Shown: positions 24,449 through 32,904, counted from the first letter of the stretch. The stretch is DNA of 44,770 nt from Cupriavidus pauculus (GCF_022179805.1 NZ_BPUO01000027.1:1-44770), one strand, 5' to 3'. Program-made: numbers and translations. Notes: a model not told the origin generated them from the letters alone.

Positions 24449-25904
24449 ACTATTGAATCAACTAGGTCACTTCCTGATTCCGCAGCTGCTGCCGCCGGAA
24501 CCGCTTCAGATTGCGTTCTTCCTCATCATCTTCGGGCTGGCGGCATACACTTGCCGGGGTTTGAGCCAGGCCACGCCGGCCAGTTGGGAGCGCAACTGGC
24601 GCCGCGAAGCGGGGCCCGATGCCGGCGACCTCGACATCGAACATGGCTCGGTCAACGACCTGAGCGCAGCCGTGGCCACCCGCCAGGAGAAGCTGGCGGA
24701 CATCATGCCCGGCATGCTGCTGATCGTGGGCCTGCTTGGCACGTTTGTCGGCCTGGGCATGGCATTGGATAAGGCATCGACGATCCTGTCCGACGCTTCG
24801 GGCGGCGGCAATGTCGACGCCATGATGGGAAACCTGATGTCGATGATGCACGGCCTCGGGTCCAAGTTCAAAACCTCGACTTGGGGCATTGCCGCGTTCC
24901 TGATTCTGAAGAGCTATAGCAACCACAAGAACTACGACGAACGACGCCTCTCATGGTGCATCGCACGGATGAAGTCGGAAGTGGACCGTCGCAAGGCCGA
25001 GGCACTGCAGTGGCGTCAGGATGACAATTCCCGGATCGTCGAGGCAATCGGCATGCTGGCCGATACCTCGAAGGCGATTGCCAACGCCCAGGCAGCGACA
25101 CAGGCCGAACAGCATGCGTCGATGGTCGAGTTGCTTCGCCAGTCAAACGAGAAGCAGGTGGCACAGTTGCGTGACATTGCCCTGCAGTCAACGCAAACGC
25201 GCGACGCGATCGAATCCTTCGTGGAAGGCGTGTCCGGAAGCACCGCCGCAGTGGCCGAAGCGGCAAACGGTATGGCAGAAGCAGCCAACGACACCATGCG
25301 CGCCACCACTGAACTCCAGTCCGGGATCGGCGAGCTGCGTGCCGGCATGAAGGAGGTTCTCGGGGACATGAAGCACGACCTCGGCGCGACCATCAAGAAC
25401 ATGGGACAGCAGTTCTCGGAGAACATGGACATCGTTTCCACCCAACTGGGGAATGCTGCGAACGATATTTCGACGTCGGTCAACGAGCTCTCGGCAAACG
25501 TTGACGCGACGCTGAAGGGGGTTAAGGATTCAATAGAATCCGCGGAAGCCAAGCAGGCCAAGGCCTTCGCCTCGTTTGAAACGACTAGCGAGACGCTCAA
25601 CGTGCATATCGAGTCGATGACAACCCTTGTGAACAAGCTTAGTGGCGACATCACCGGCGGCCTCAGGTCCGTGGCGACCACCGGCCAGAAGATCGGCCAC
25701 ATGAGCAGCGCGATCGGCGAGACACTCGAAAAGATCGATACCGCCGCAACCGCCATGAAGCAGGTTGCAAAAGCCTTGCAGGAGGATGCCGGCCAGGACG
25801 ACCTGCTGAAATCCGTCCGCAGCATCGATCGTCAGGTCTCCGACCTCATCGGCAAAGCACCCCGCGCTGTATCGCCGAAGAACCGCCGTGGGCTGGATGC
25901 ATAA
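24441..25904 (+). CDS. ZorA/MotA-like ion channel subunit with long cytoplasmic tail
   Basis: Begins at GTG 24441, overlapping the preceding gene by 8 bp; 487 residues. Hydrophobic helices are at about 22-38, 90-109 (PGMLLIVGLLGTFVGLGMAL, the MotA/TolQ/ExbB signature) and 145-157 (TSTWGIAAFLILK). From about 170 to the end is a soluble, alanine/glutamine-rich helical and coiled-coil tail with heptad-like TxEL/AxxA patterns and an N/D/S-rich repeat character resembling chemoreceptor signalling rods. In Zorya, ZorA forms a pentameric proton channel around ZorB and its long tail projects into the cytoplasm to transmit a signal to effectors. The sequence supports that architecture. Exact Zorya membership cannot be proven by eye. 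Confidence 0.87.
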   Translation: MLELLNQLGHFLIPQLLPPEPLQIAFFLIIFGLAAYTCRGLSQATPASWERNWRREAGPDAGDLDIEHGSVNDLSAAVATRQEKLADIMPGMLLIVGLLGTFVGLGMALDKASTILSDASGGGNVDAMMGNLMSMMHGLGSKFKTSTWGIAAFLILKSYSNHKNYDERRLSWCIARMKSEVDRRKAEALQWRQDDNSRIVEAIGMLADTSKAIANAQAATQAEQHASMVELLRQSNEKQVAQLRDIALQSTQTRDAIESFVEGVSGSTAAVAEAANGMAEAANDTMRATTELQSGIGELRAGMKEVLGDMKHDLGATIKNMGQQFSENMDIVSTQLGNAANDISTSVNELSANVDATLKGVKDSIESAEAKQAKAFASFETTSETLNVHIESMTTLVNKLSGDITGGLRSVATTGQKIGHMSSAIGETLEKIDTAATAMKQVAKALQEDAGQDDLLKSVRSIDRQVSDLIGKAPRAVSPKNRRGLDA

Positions 25905-25915
25905 GAGACAGGCTC

Positions 25916-26560
25916 ATGAAAGAAAAGCCTAACGAATGGGTAGCCATTGCCGACCTCATGGCGGGCGTCATGGCCGTAGTCATGCTGCTGCTGGTCCTGT
26001 CCGTGGTGCAACGGCAGTACGCAGAGATTCGCCATAAGGCAGAACTGGAGCAAGGAACCGCCGCCTACCGCAAACACATCACCGAGATGTTGCAGGACAT
26101 GAAGCAGACGTTTTCGCGGCAGGGCGCCGACGGCCTGGTGTCGATCGATCTTGACGCGGGCAAGATCACGTTGCGTGACAGCGTCTTTTCGCGAGGCAGC
26201 GCCTGCATTACGCCCGAGGCAAAGGCAGCGTTTGCTCAGGTAGAAGCACGAGTCTCGGACTATCTGGCCCGCATTCCAGACGGCCAGATCTACGTGGAAG
26301 GCCACACTGACAGCCTGCAGGTGGCGCGCCCGGTTACCGACCTCGCTCACTTCTGCACGGTCTACGACGATAACTACACGTTGTCGGCCGCACGCGCTCG
26401 CGAGGCGCGCCGGCTTCTCACCGGCAAGCTGGACGAGCGGGTCGCCAAGCGCGTTGTCGTGGCGGGATTCGGCGATTCACACCCGCTGACCAATGTCGCG
26501 CCAGAAGACGCACGGAACAGGCGCGTCGAGGTACGGTTCGTCGTTCAGCAGAACGGTTGA
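25916..26560 (+). CDS. ZorB/MotB-like protein with OmpA peptidoglycan-binding domain
   Basis: A 214-residue protein with a short cytoplasmic N-terminus and a single transmembrane helix (about 10-30). The helix begins with D13 in WVAIADLMAGVMAVVMLLL, the aspartate position expected to carry protons in MotB/ZorB. A periplasmic linker follows, then an OmpA/MotB domain (about 85-212) with IYVEGHTDS and ARNRRVEVRF, the peptidoglycan-binding residues. It follows the ZorA-like gene by 11 bp and closes the operon. Together the pair should form an ion-driven, cell-wall-anchored motor that senses envelope disturbance such as phage DNA entry. It is full length. Confidence 0.88.
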   Translation: MKEKPNEWVAIADLMAGVMAVVMLLLVLSVVQRQYAEIRHKAELEQGTAAYRKHITEMLQDMKQTFSRQGADGLVSIDLDAGKITLRDSVFSRGSACITPEAKAAFAQVEARVSDYLARIPDGQIYVEGHTDSLQVARPVTDLAHFCTVYDDNYTLSAARAREARRLLTGKLDERVAKRVVVAGFGDSHPLTNVAPEDARNRRVEVRFVVQQNG

Positions 26561-26705
26561 AGGCAAGGGTGCCACGGTTCGCACATGCGCCGGGTATGCC
26601 GGCGTCTGTGCGCTCCATAAGTACCCCTCCCAGGCAGGGCTGTTGAAATCGTTGTTTGCTTCCCTTCTTCTTTGGCATCACACTTTCACGCGAGGAGATC
26701 GTTCG

Positions 26706-26877
26706 ATGACGCCGCTTTTTCGACAAAACCGGAAAGGCCTCGCTCTGGCTGAAGGAAGACCACCTTGTCTCAACCGATATGAAAATGGGTGGGCTTTATC
26801 GTCCGCAATAGCGCCTGGAGTGCAAGTCCGGGAACTGGCTTGAAAAGGTGGCTGGATCGACTATCGCAGGCCGGTAA
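26706..26877 (+). pseudogene. Frameshifted small gene, possibly a 4-fold beta-flower protein
   Basis: GAGGAG lies 8 bp before ATG 26706, but the frame breaks. Joining three frames at short homopolymers gives a coherent peptide: MTPLF, then DKTGKASLWLKEDHLVSTD (shift in the T-run near 26718), WVGFIVRNSAWSAS (shift in the A-run near 26780) and GNWLEKVAGSTIAGR with a stop at 26875. The pattern of short repeated strands with G-K, W-V and W-L-G/E turns resembles the 4-fold beta-flower family of about 60-120 residues. The reconstruction depends on three single-base changes and should be treated as tentative. Confidence 0.4.
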
Positions 26878-26887
26878 AGGGTCCAGA

Positions 26888-26911
26888 ATTGGGGCACGTA
26901 TGTGCCCCAAT
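26888..26911. terminator. Perfect 10-bp hairpin, possible end of the ZorAB transcript
   Basis: ATTGGGGCAC-GTAT-GTGCCCCAAT is an exact inverted repeat, flanked by a second imperfect arm pair GGGTCC/GGATCC. There is no T-run after it, so it is either a non-canonical transcript end or a protein-binding palindrome. It is the strongest hairpin downstream of the rightward operon. Confidence 0.35.
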
Positions 26912-27257
26912 AGGATCCCCTAATGTCACCACCATGCGGCAGCGGCGGGTTTTCCGTTTGTGTTGTAGGAGCCAGAAACTGCCGCATGCTGGTGAATGTC
27001 CGGGCTCTCACTCGGGCCCACCCTGCCCCAGAAACGACAAAGGGACGCCGTAGCGCCCCTGTCGCATCCATCTGCGCCCCCTCGGGGCCGTGGCTCATGC
27101 AGCCTTACGCAGCGCCCTCAATTGACGCGATACCTATTAGTTGTCGCAAGATTGCGCGCAAATGCAAATCAATACTTAGTCCCAATCAACTCTGCCATGC
27201 CGCTGCTGAGTACAGTGGTATTATTACGGCAGTTCGATACCGCGGCGGCCTGAAACC

Positions 27258-28274
27258 ATGGATAAACGATATCAAGTATTCGTTAGCTCAACTTTCGCTG
27301 ATTTGAAGGACGAACGCCAGAAAGTAATTAAAACACTTATGGAAATGGATTGCATCCCTTCTGGGATGGAACTATTTCCGGCGATGGACGAAGAGCAATT
27401 CGAATTCATCAAGAAAGTGATTGATGATTGCGATTACTATTTACTTATTATAGGTGCGCGATACGGCTCCCTTGCAATTGAGGGAATAAGCTACACCGAG
27501 AAAGAGTATGACTATGCAGTCCAACGTGGACTAAAAGTCGTCGCGTTCCTTCACGAAGATCCGGATTCATTACCGGTCAACAAGACTGACAAAGATCCAG
27601 CCCTTGCAGAACGCCTGGCGAATTTTCGCATGAAGGTAACCTCCGGCCGTCTATGCAAGTTCTGGAAGACTGCCGATCAACTGCCGGGCCTTGTCTCGTT
27701 GAGTCTACAGAAGACGATCAAGACATATCCCGCAATCGGATGGATGAGAGCAAACAATGTAGGAACGCCAGAGCTGCTCGCCGAGATACACGCGCTTCAA
27801 GCTGAAAACAAGGCGCTTCGGGAAAAGGTCGCACGAGGGCCTCAAACCGATATTGCAGATATTGCCGACTGGGACGACCGCGTGGTCTTGATGGGGTCAA
27901 TCACGGCCGGAGGCCACGTTATGCGGTACTGGAAGCGCGAAACGACGTGGAGTCAGACTTTCTTAGTCATCGCACCACACCTCATGGAGTACTCCACCGA
28001 CATTAAGGTGCAGCGACTGTTGGCCGAGTTTGGAGCAGCATCAGAAAAAGTTGGTTCGTCATACACCCGCCAAATAGATGGGGACATCTATCAAAGGGTC
28101 AAGATACAGTTTATGGCTTACGGCGTAGTCAAGGTGCAGAACATACAGAACACCATTTATTGGCTATTGTCTGAATATGGCACGAGCCAATTACTGCAAC
28201 TGGGCGCTGTTCGCAAACAAGCACCCGCACCCACACTCGGCCAAGTACTGCCTCCACCCGCCACACCTGCGTAG
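27258..28274 (+). CDS. DUF4062 domain protein
   Basis: This 338-residue protein opens with KRYQVFVSSTFADLKDERQK (residues 3-22), the hallmark of DUF4062, followed by SGMELFPAMDE, DYYLLIIGARYGS and SYTEKEYDYA (about 37-92). DUF4062 is a TIR/SIR2-like Rossmann-type domain often fused to NTPase or repeat modules in conflict systems. Here it is followed by a short coiled coil (LLAEIHALQAENKALREKVA, about 173-192) and a 140-residue C-terminal region I do not recognise (IQFMAYGVVKVQNIQNTIYWLL). The gene is clearly more A/T-rich than the block to its left, pointing to independent transfer. No strong ribosome site is seen before ATG 27258. A defence effector role is plausible but unproven. Confidence 0.82.
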   Translation: MDKRYQVFVSSTFADLKDERQKVIKTLMEMDCIPSGMELFPAMDEEQFEFIKKVIDDCDYYLLIIGARYGSLAIEGISYTEKEYDYAVQRGLKVVAFLHEDPDSLPVNKTDKDPALAERLANFRMKVTSGRLCKFWKTADQLPGLVSLSLQKTIKTYPAIGWMRANNVGTPELLAEIHALQAENKALREKVARGPQTDIADIADWDDRVVLMGSITAGGHVMRYWKRETTWSQTFLVIAPHLMEYSTDIKVQRLLAEFGAASEKVGSSYTRQIDGDIYQRVKIQFMAYGVVKVQNIQNTIYWLLSEYGTSQLLQLGAVRKQAPAPTLGQVLPPPATPA

Positions 28275-28427
28275 TTCAGCATGAGATCAAGGTCGCAATT
28301 ACGTAGTTGGTGGCCGGACAGCCGGTCAACAGCATCGATCAGCCTTTTCGGCGGAAGTCCTTCGCCTGCCCCATAGGCGGCAGCAACTCCTGCTCTACGT
28401 GCCCCATCAACGCCATGCGCACGTTGT

Positions 28428-28846
28428 CAACATCGGGTTAAAAGTGACCCACTTACCGTTGAGCGGCATTGGGGTAAAAATGACCCACCCCAGGTCATGA
28501 ACACGCTGATACCACCGCTGTAGCCCCAGCTCTCGCAGCTCGAGCAGCAATGCCGTTGCCGGCAACCACGCCGGGTGTGCAGATTGGACCCGATCGCGCA
28601 GGTATTGCTTGAAGGGATCGAACTTCTGAACCCGGCCTGCACGGGGCGAACGCTCTTCCTCCGCTCGGCCACGCAGGTCCTTGCGCACCGTATTGCGCGA
28701 CAGTCCCAGCTCTCTTGCGATCTCTCGCACTCCCTTGCCCTGACGGGCCAATACTCGGATCTCCACGATCACCTCCTTGGTTAGCACCGGCCCTCCCGAA
28801 AAAAGGGCCCATCCTACCGAGGTGGGTCAATTTCAATTCGATGCTG
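28428..28846 (-). mobile_element. Internally deleted IS21-family element (MITE-like relic)
   Basis: Both ends show the multiple terminal repeats typical of IS21. CATCGGGTTAAAAGTGACCC and CATTGGGGTAAAAATGACCC lie in tandem at about 28431-28488. The reverse complement of CATCGAATTGAAATTGACCC lies at about 28824-28843. Only about 420 bp separate them, against about 2-2.5 kb for a complete element, with just the beginning of istA in between. The element keeps its ends but lost most of istA and all of istB. End coordinates are approximate. Confidence 0.65.
28500..28787 (-). pseudogene. istA N-terminal fragment (IS21 transposase)
   Basis: From a GTG at 28787 with GGGAGGG upstream, the frame reads LTKEVIVEIRVLARQGKGVREIARELGLSRNTVRKDLRG, the helix-turn-helix start of IS21-family IstA. 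Homology continues through FDPFKQYLRDRVQ and LLLELRELGL and stops at about 28510, where the frame runs into the right-end repeats of the element and ends at 28407. The DDE catalytic domain is absent, so no active transposase can be made. Confidence 0.75.
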
Positions 28847-28999
28847 GAGAATCATTCTCAACGCGTTGCTGACAACGCCACAGAGGCCCCCAACTCGCGG
28901 GGGTAGCCCTCCAATTCCCAGACTCGCATGCCGTTACAAGCAGTATACGCGCAAGTGCGACAACGCAGCCCTCCGTAAGACAATTCAACGGCATTAGTT

Positions 29000-29953
29000 A
29001 TGAACATAGACACCTACCCCAAATTCGCAAGAAATACCCTGTTACTGTCTGCTGCCATGTTTGCGGGATCCGGGATTTTCCTCTACCTACGCCCCGTGCG
29101 GGATCTTTTCGGCTCCGGTGCAAGCCTTGCCGCAACCGCAATCCTCATGAGTCTCCTGCTACCTCTGATGGCGGCGCTGCCTTACTTGGCTGATGCGATT
29201 GACAGGGAACTGAAGACCGTCAGCTTTGTGCGTAACACCGAACTATCGGAGCTGGTTCGCCCCCTGCTCAAGGGCTCTGGCTATTCGGTGAACGTCGGTC
29301 ACTATGTGTCCAACGATGCAAATGCCTTCGCGATATCGTCGGTATTCGGCACGAAAGCGGCGATTGCCTTCTCTACCGCTCTCATCTCAACAGCTAGTAA
29401 GGACCAGTTGATAGCGATTGCCGCACACGAAGTCGCCCACGTCCTGAATGGCGACTCCAGAAACAAATCTTGGGTCCTGGCATTTAGCCGCTGGGCAAAA
29501 ACATACCCTTTGCTTGCCGCTGAAATCTCCCGGAAAACGCTCAAGCTGTGGCTGCCCATGGTGGTAGTTACCGGTGGGCTAACTTTTTTCACGTTATGGA
29601 CTTCCACCGGATTCGTAAGTGCCACAGGTTTTTTGCCAGGACTTCTCCGACAGGCGGCAATCGTTGGTCTCCCACTCGCGACGTGCGTACTGGGGTTCAG
29701 GTTCGTGGATCGCTACCTGAATAAGAAGTTCTTCGCGTACAGCCGGCAGCGAGAGTTTGCAGCCGACGCACTGGCTGCAACCATGGTGTCGCCCGCCGTT
29801 CTGATATCCGCTTTGGAGCTACTCGCCGATCCTGCGGAAACCGTCAACGTCTTCGACAGTCACCCACCGCTCGCCGACCGAATCCGGCGTCTTCGCAAAC
29901 TGGCTGAAGAACAATCATCCAAAGCGGTACCGACAGAGGCGCAGGCATCATAG
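29000..29953 (+). CDS. M48 family metalloprotease (HtpX-like), membrane
   Basis: A 317-residue membrane zinc protease. HEVAHVLNGD (143-152) is the HExxH zinc site, and YSRQREFAADALAA carries the third, glutamate ligand in the usual M48B arrangement. Hydrophobic helices are visible at about 11-31 and 42-62, with a further pair at about 186-235 between the two parts of the active site, as in HtpX. The final HPPLADRIRRLRKLA motif is also typical of M48 proteins. It would degrade misfolded inner-membrane proteins from the cytoplasmic face. It stands alone between IS relics, so it is either an original chromosomal gene or passenger cargo. No clear Shine-Dalgarno sequence. Confidence 0.87.
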   Translation: MNIDTYPKFARNTLLLSAAMFAGSGIFLYLRPVRDLFGSGASLAATAILMSLLLPLMAALPYLADAIDRELKTVSFVRNTELSELVRPLLKGSGYSVNVGHYVSNDANAFAISSVFGTKAAIAFSTALISTASKDQLIAIAAHEVAHVLNGDSRNKSWVLAFSRWAKTYPLLAAEISRKTLKLWLPMVVVTGGLTFFTLWTSTGFVSATGFLPGLLRQAAIVGLPLATCVLGFRFVDRYLNKKFFAYSRQREFAADALAATMVSPAVLISALELLADPAETVNVFDSHPPLADRIRRLRKLAEEQSSKAVPTEAQAS

Positions 29954-30443
29954 GCGGACGCTCCACTTTGGAAGGCCCGCAACCACCTCGTATCGAACTC
30001 GGGATAGGTTGCAGGTCCACGTCTACCCTATGCCGGGTAGTTGTCTAGGCAGGTCTCCCCTCGGCCTGCCGACGCAAAACGCTCGGTTGCCTGGCAACCC
30101 CGCTCTCTTTGATTGGATAACAGGCTGTGCCAAAGGAGCGCGCGGGCGGTGGCCGTCAAGGAGACAAGCGCTGGGTTGGTGCGGGCCGCGAGCGCAGCCG
30201 AGGACACGGCCTTGTGCGCCTTGACGGAATACGGAAGTGGACTACGGTCGCGGAGAAGGTGATGAAGTCAGGCGAGACGGCTGGACGACGAAACGGACGC
30301 CTTGATGTGCAGATCGCACGGCAAGCGAAGCGTGCAGGCCCGATTCTGGTAACCGGGCCGGAGGCGTCAGAAGAGGGGCGATCATGACGGTTGGTCGGCC
30401 ACCCTGCACCAACCAGCCCTGATGACCAAGGGCGGTCTCTAGA
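29954..30443. other. 490-bp non-coding stretch with consecutive hairpins
   Basis: No convincing gene. Three short perfect stem-loops follow one another: CTACCC/GGGTAG (30023-30040), GGCAGG/CCTGCC (30048-30070) and GGTTGC/GCAACC (30085-30099). The following 300 bp are rich in G and A with a small open + frame (30127-30387) of basic composition and no homology I recognise. It may be a structured RNA or the degraded flank of a mobile element. Confidence 0.35.
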
Positions 30444-31313
30444 ATGAAGGCAACACCCTGCAGTCAACTGGGTATCGAAGAGCGTAACAGTATTCATCGC
30501 CTGCTAAACGAGGGATGCAGCCTGCGTCAGATCGCGAGAGTGGTGGGGCGAAGTCCGTCGACTATTTCACGCGAGGTTGTCCGGGCCGGAGCTCATCGAT
30601 CGTACGATGGTGCGAACGCGCAGGTCGTAGCACTGAGAAGACGTCGACGTGGGCCGCGCAAGCTGGCAGCAGGCACTGCGCTACTGAAGCTGGTGAAAGC
30701 ATGGCTGCGCGTGGGCTATTCACCGCAGCAGATTGCAGGCAGACTGAGGCGCATGTATGCCAACCAGCCGGAGTTCCACATGTCCCACGAGACGATCCAC
30801 GCCACGCCACGCGGTGAGCTGCGCCGAGAGTCGATCGGGAACCTGCGTAAGGCCCACAAGGAGCGCAGGCCAAGAGGCGCGGGGAACGATCGTCGAAGGA
30901 AGCTGCAGGATATACGCTCGATCCACGAGCGTCCCGAAAAGGTGTTCGATCGGCTGGTGCCCGGACATTGGGAAGGCGACCTGATCAAGGGCGCGGGAAA
31001 TCGCAGCGCAGTGGCGACGCTGGTGGAACGCAAGACGCGCTTTGTGGTGCTGGCGAAGATGGACGCTTGCGGGGCGGAGGCAGCGCTCGAGGCTTTGACC
31101 AAGACGTTTCATCGTGTGCCGCTGCCGCTTCGAAAGAGCTTGACCTACGACCAGGGCAAAGAGATGGCGCATCACGCAGAACTGAGCAGGCGAGTCAGGC
31201 CAAGCAACGAGAACATGAACGGACTGGTTCAGGATTATCTACCTAAAGGCGACGATCTATCGGTCTTCTCGCAGGGGCACTTGAACGCGAATTTCACGTT
31301 CGGCGCGACATGA
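30444..31313 (+). pseudogene. IS30-family transposase, internally deleted and 3'-truncated
   Basis: The 289-residue frame has IS30 features: a helix-turn-helix at about 25-48 (CSLRQIARVVGRSPSTISREV), GHWEGDLIKG with catalytic D179, LTYDQGKEM with D236, and NENMNGLVQDYLPKG with E256. IS30 enzymes have about 33 residues between the second D and the E; here there are 19, because the segment containing the conserved PHSPWQRG-type motif is gone. The C-terminus after SVFSQ is replaced by unrelated sequence and a stop, losing the last 40-50 residues. The enzyme should be inactive. The terminal repeats could not be defined. Confidence 0.8.
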
Positions 31314-31436
31314 GCATCAAGCCTCCCCTGTCGCATTTCCGTCGTTCGTCCTCGCCAGATTGAGCACTCGATAAGGAAAAAGACTACCGTGGCTCCTGCC
31401 CCCGTCACTGGCTTTGCTCATACACAAGCAGTAACT

Positions 31437-31919
31437 TCATGCGACGTATGTAGCGTTGGGAGCAAGGTTCTTAAGGATCGTTCTGCGTGACTCCCATACA
31501 GAGAGGTCTCCCGAGAACGTTATCGCTGCGCCCGGGGACCCAATTTCTTGAGCCGAGCATTGAACAACCCCATTTAGGAAACCACCTCCCGCTGATTCGA
31601 TATAAGCCTTCAATGCTCGCAGTTCATACGGCATCGAAGTCGTGAGGTTGACGAACTGCTTTCGTCGAACATCAACACCGGTTCCACCAATCTGCACGTC
31701 TAGATCCATGACATTGGAGGTCACGATTAGTACAACGTCAGAAGCGTTCACTGCTTCTTGGACGGTCCGTGCTACTCTGACACTGCGTGCACGAAATGGA
31801 CGAGTCTTCGCCTGCGTACGGTTCCAAACGACAAGGCGTGGCCCCATGCCTACGAGAGACACGGCAATTGCCGAACCCATTTTCCCGAGACCCAGTATCG
31901 CGACGGTTGTGGCCATCAC
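31437..31919 (-). pseudogene. NAD(P)-binding oxidoreductase (6PGDH/imine reductase-like), C-terminally truncated
   Basis: From ATG 31919 the frame encodes 160 residues with a Rossmann start VAILGLGKMGSAIA (G10xG12xxG15), WNRT at about 32, VVLIVTSN, and the substrate-loop region FLNGVVQCSAQEIGSPGAAITFSGD. Full-length relatives are about 290 residues with a helical C-terminal dimerisation domain. This frame ends at PNATYVA* exactly where that domain should begin. The break faces the broken end of the IS30 relic 123 bp away, suggesting a deletion. It lies downstream of, and in the same direction as, the SDR and TetR genes, so all three were once an oxidoreductase operon. Confidence 0.75.
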
Positions 31920-32118
31920 TCATCCTGAAACGAGCATGTTGCTATCCACTAGTTCGCCGCAGCAATAATTCGCTCGAAGCGCTTGGCGCAGGCGCAATGG
32001 GACAGGGCAACACATAATTTTGACAAAAATTCGCCGACCGACTCTCGTCGCCCAGACTTGCGGCAAGAAGAAGATGCATCGGCCGCCCGGTGAATGACAT
32101 CCACCCTCTTTTCCACCA

Positions 32119-32142
32119 GGGAGGCGGCTCTAATCGCCTCCC
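32119..32142 (-). terminator. Hairpin downstream of the SDR gene
   Basis: GGGAGGCG-N8-CGCCTCCC is a perfect 8-bp stem, 24 bp beyond the SDR stop codon on the minus strand. It is not followed by a strong T-run, so termination would be inefficient and some read-through toward the truncated oxidoreductase is possible. Confidence 0.45.
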
Positions 32143-32166
32143 CTCTCGGGTTAATGACGGTCACGC

Positions 32167-32904
32167 TTACAGCGTAAATCCACCGTCAATCGTGATGCTC
32201 GCGCCTGTTACATAGCGTGCATCATCACCTACGAGATAGGCGACCAAGCCTGCTATCTCCGCAGGGTGGCCAACGCGCTTAAGCGGGTTCATTCCTGCGA
32301 GGACTTCCGTCGATCCCGCAGTCATGTCAGTTTCGGTCGGGCCCGGCTGGATGTTGTTGACTGTGATGCCTCGCGCTGCGAGATCGAGCGCGACGCCCTT
32401 GACCATGCCGGCAACCGCGGTTTTCGTCAGTTGATAGACACTAAAGCCGGGCGTGCGAGTATGAAGCGCAACGTTGCTACCGATCGTGACAATACGAGCG
32501 CCGTCATTCAGATGAGGCACTGTCGCCTGGATGGAGAGGAAGACTCCACGGACGTTCACATTCAGCATCTGGTCAAGATCTTCCAGGCTCACCGCATCAA
32601 TAGTACCTGCCCGCAAGATTCCTGCGTTAACCACCACGGCATCGAGGTTCCCAAAACGGGCCGTAGCGTCCTTTACCGCCTGGCGGATCGCAACCGGATC
32701 AGCACTGTCCGCTTTGATGGCGAGGGACCCTACGCCTTGTGACGCAATGCGTTCCGCCAGTGCATTTGCCTTGTCCGTGCTTGTGGCAAAGGTAAACGCG
32801 ACATTGAAACCTTCTTGAGCGAGGCGCTCGACTGCGGCAGCGCCGATACCTCGCGAGCCACCAAACACCAAAGCGGTCTTGGGAGAGAAGTTTTCTTTCT
32901 GCAT
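32167..32904 (-). CDS. SDR family oxidoreductase
   Basis: A 245-residue classical short-chain dehydrogenase/reductase. The nucleotide-binding loop GGSRGIG is at 15-21, the NAG motif at 93-95, the catalytic serine at about 143, Y157 and K161 (YQLTK), and the C-terminal VTGASITIDGGFTL. It likely reduces a small carbonyl compound with NAD(P)H; an arginine after GGS favours NADPH. AGGA lies 8 bp before ATG 32904. It follows the TetR gene by 87 bp in the same direction, the usual arrangement for a repressor controlling its own reductase. Confidence 0.9.
   Translation of the reverse strand: MQKENFSPKTALVFGGSRGIGAAAVERLAQEGFNVAFTFATSTDKANALAERIASQGVGSLAIKADSADPVAIRQAVKDATARFGNLDAVVVNAGILRAGTIDAVSLEDLDQMLNVNVRGVFLSIQATVPHLNDGARIVTIGSNVALHTRTPGFSVYQLTKTAVAGMVKGVALDLAARGITVNNIQPGPTETDMTAGSTEVLAGMNPLKRVGHPAEIAGLVAYLVGDDARYVTGASITIDGGFTL

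Larger units (their letters stand above)
26561..27257. other. 697-bp scar region downstream of the ZorAB-like genes
   Basis: No intact gene is supported. The stretch holds a frameshifted small gene (26706-26877), a perfect hairpin (26888-26911), a second imperfect hairpin CGACA...TGTCG (27035-27064), and then a change to more A/T-rich DNA leading into the DUF4062 gene. It looks like a junction between two separately acquired segments. Confidence 0.5.

Noticed and set aside
30121..30443. Possible 5' part of a group II intron (GTGCG pentamers near 30178 and 30216)
   Set aside because: No domain V hairpin and no reverse transcriptase found; pentamer alone is too weak.
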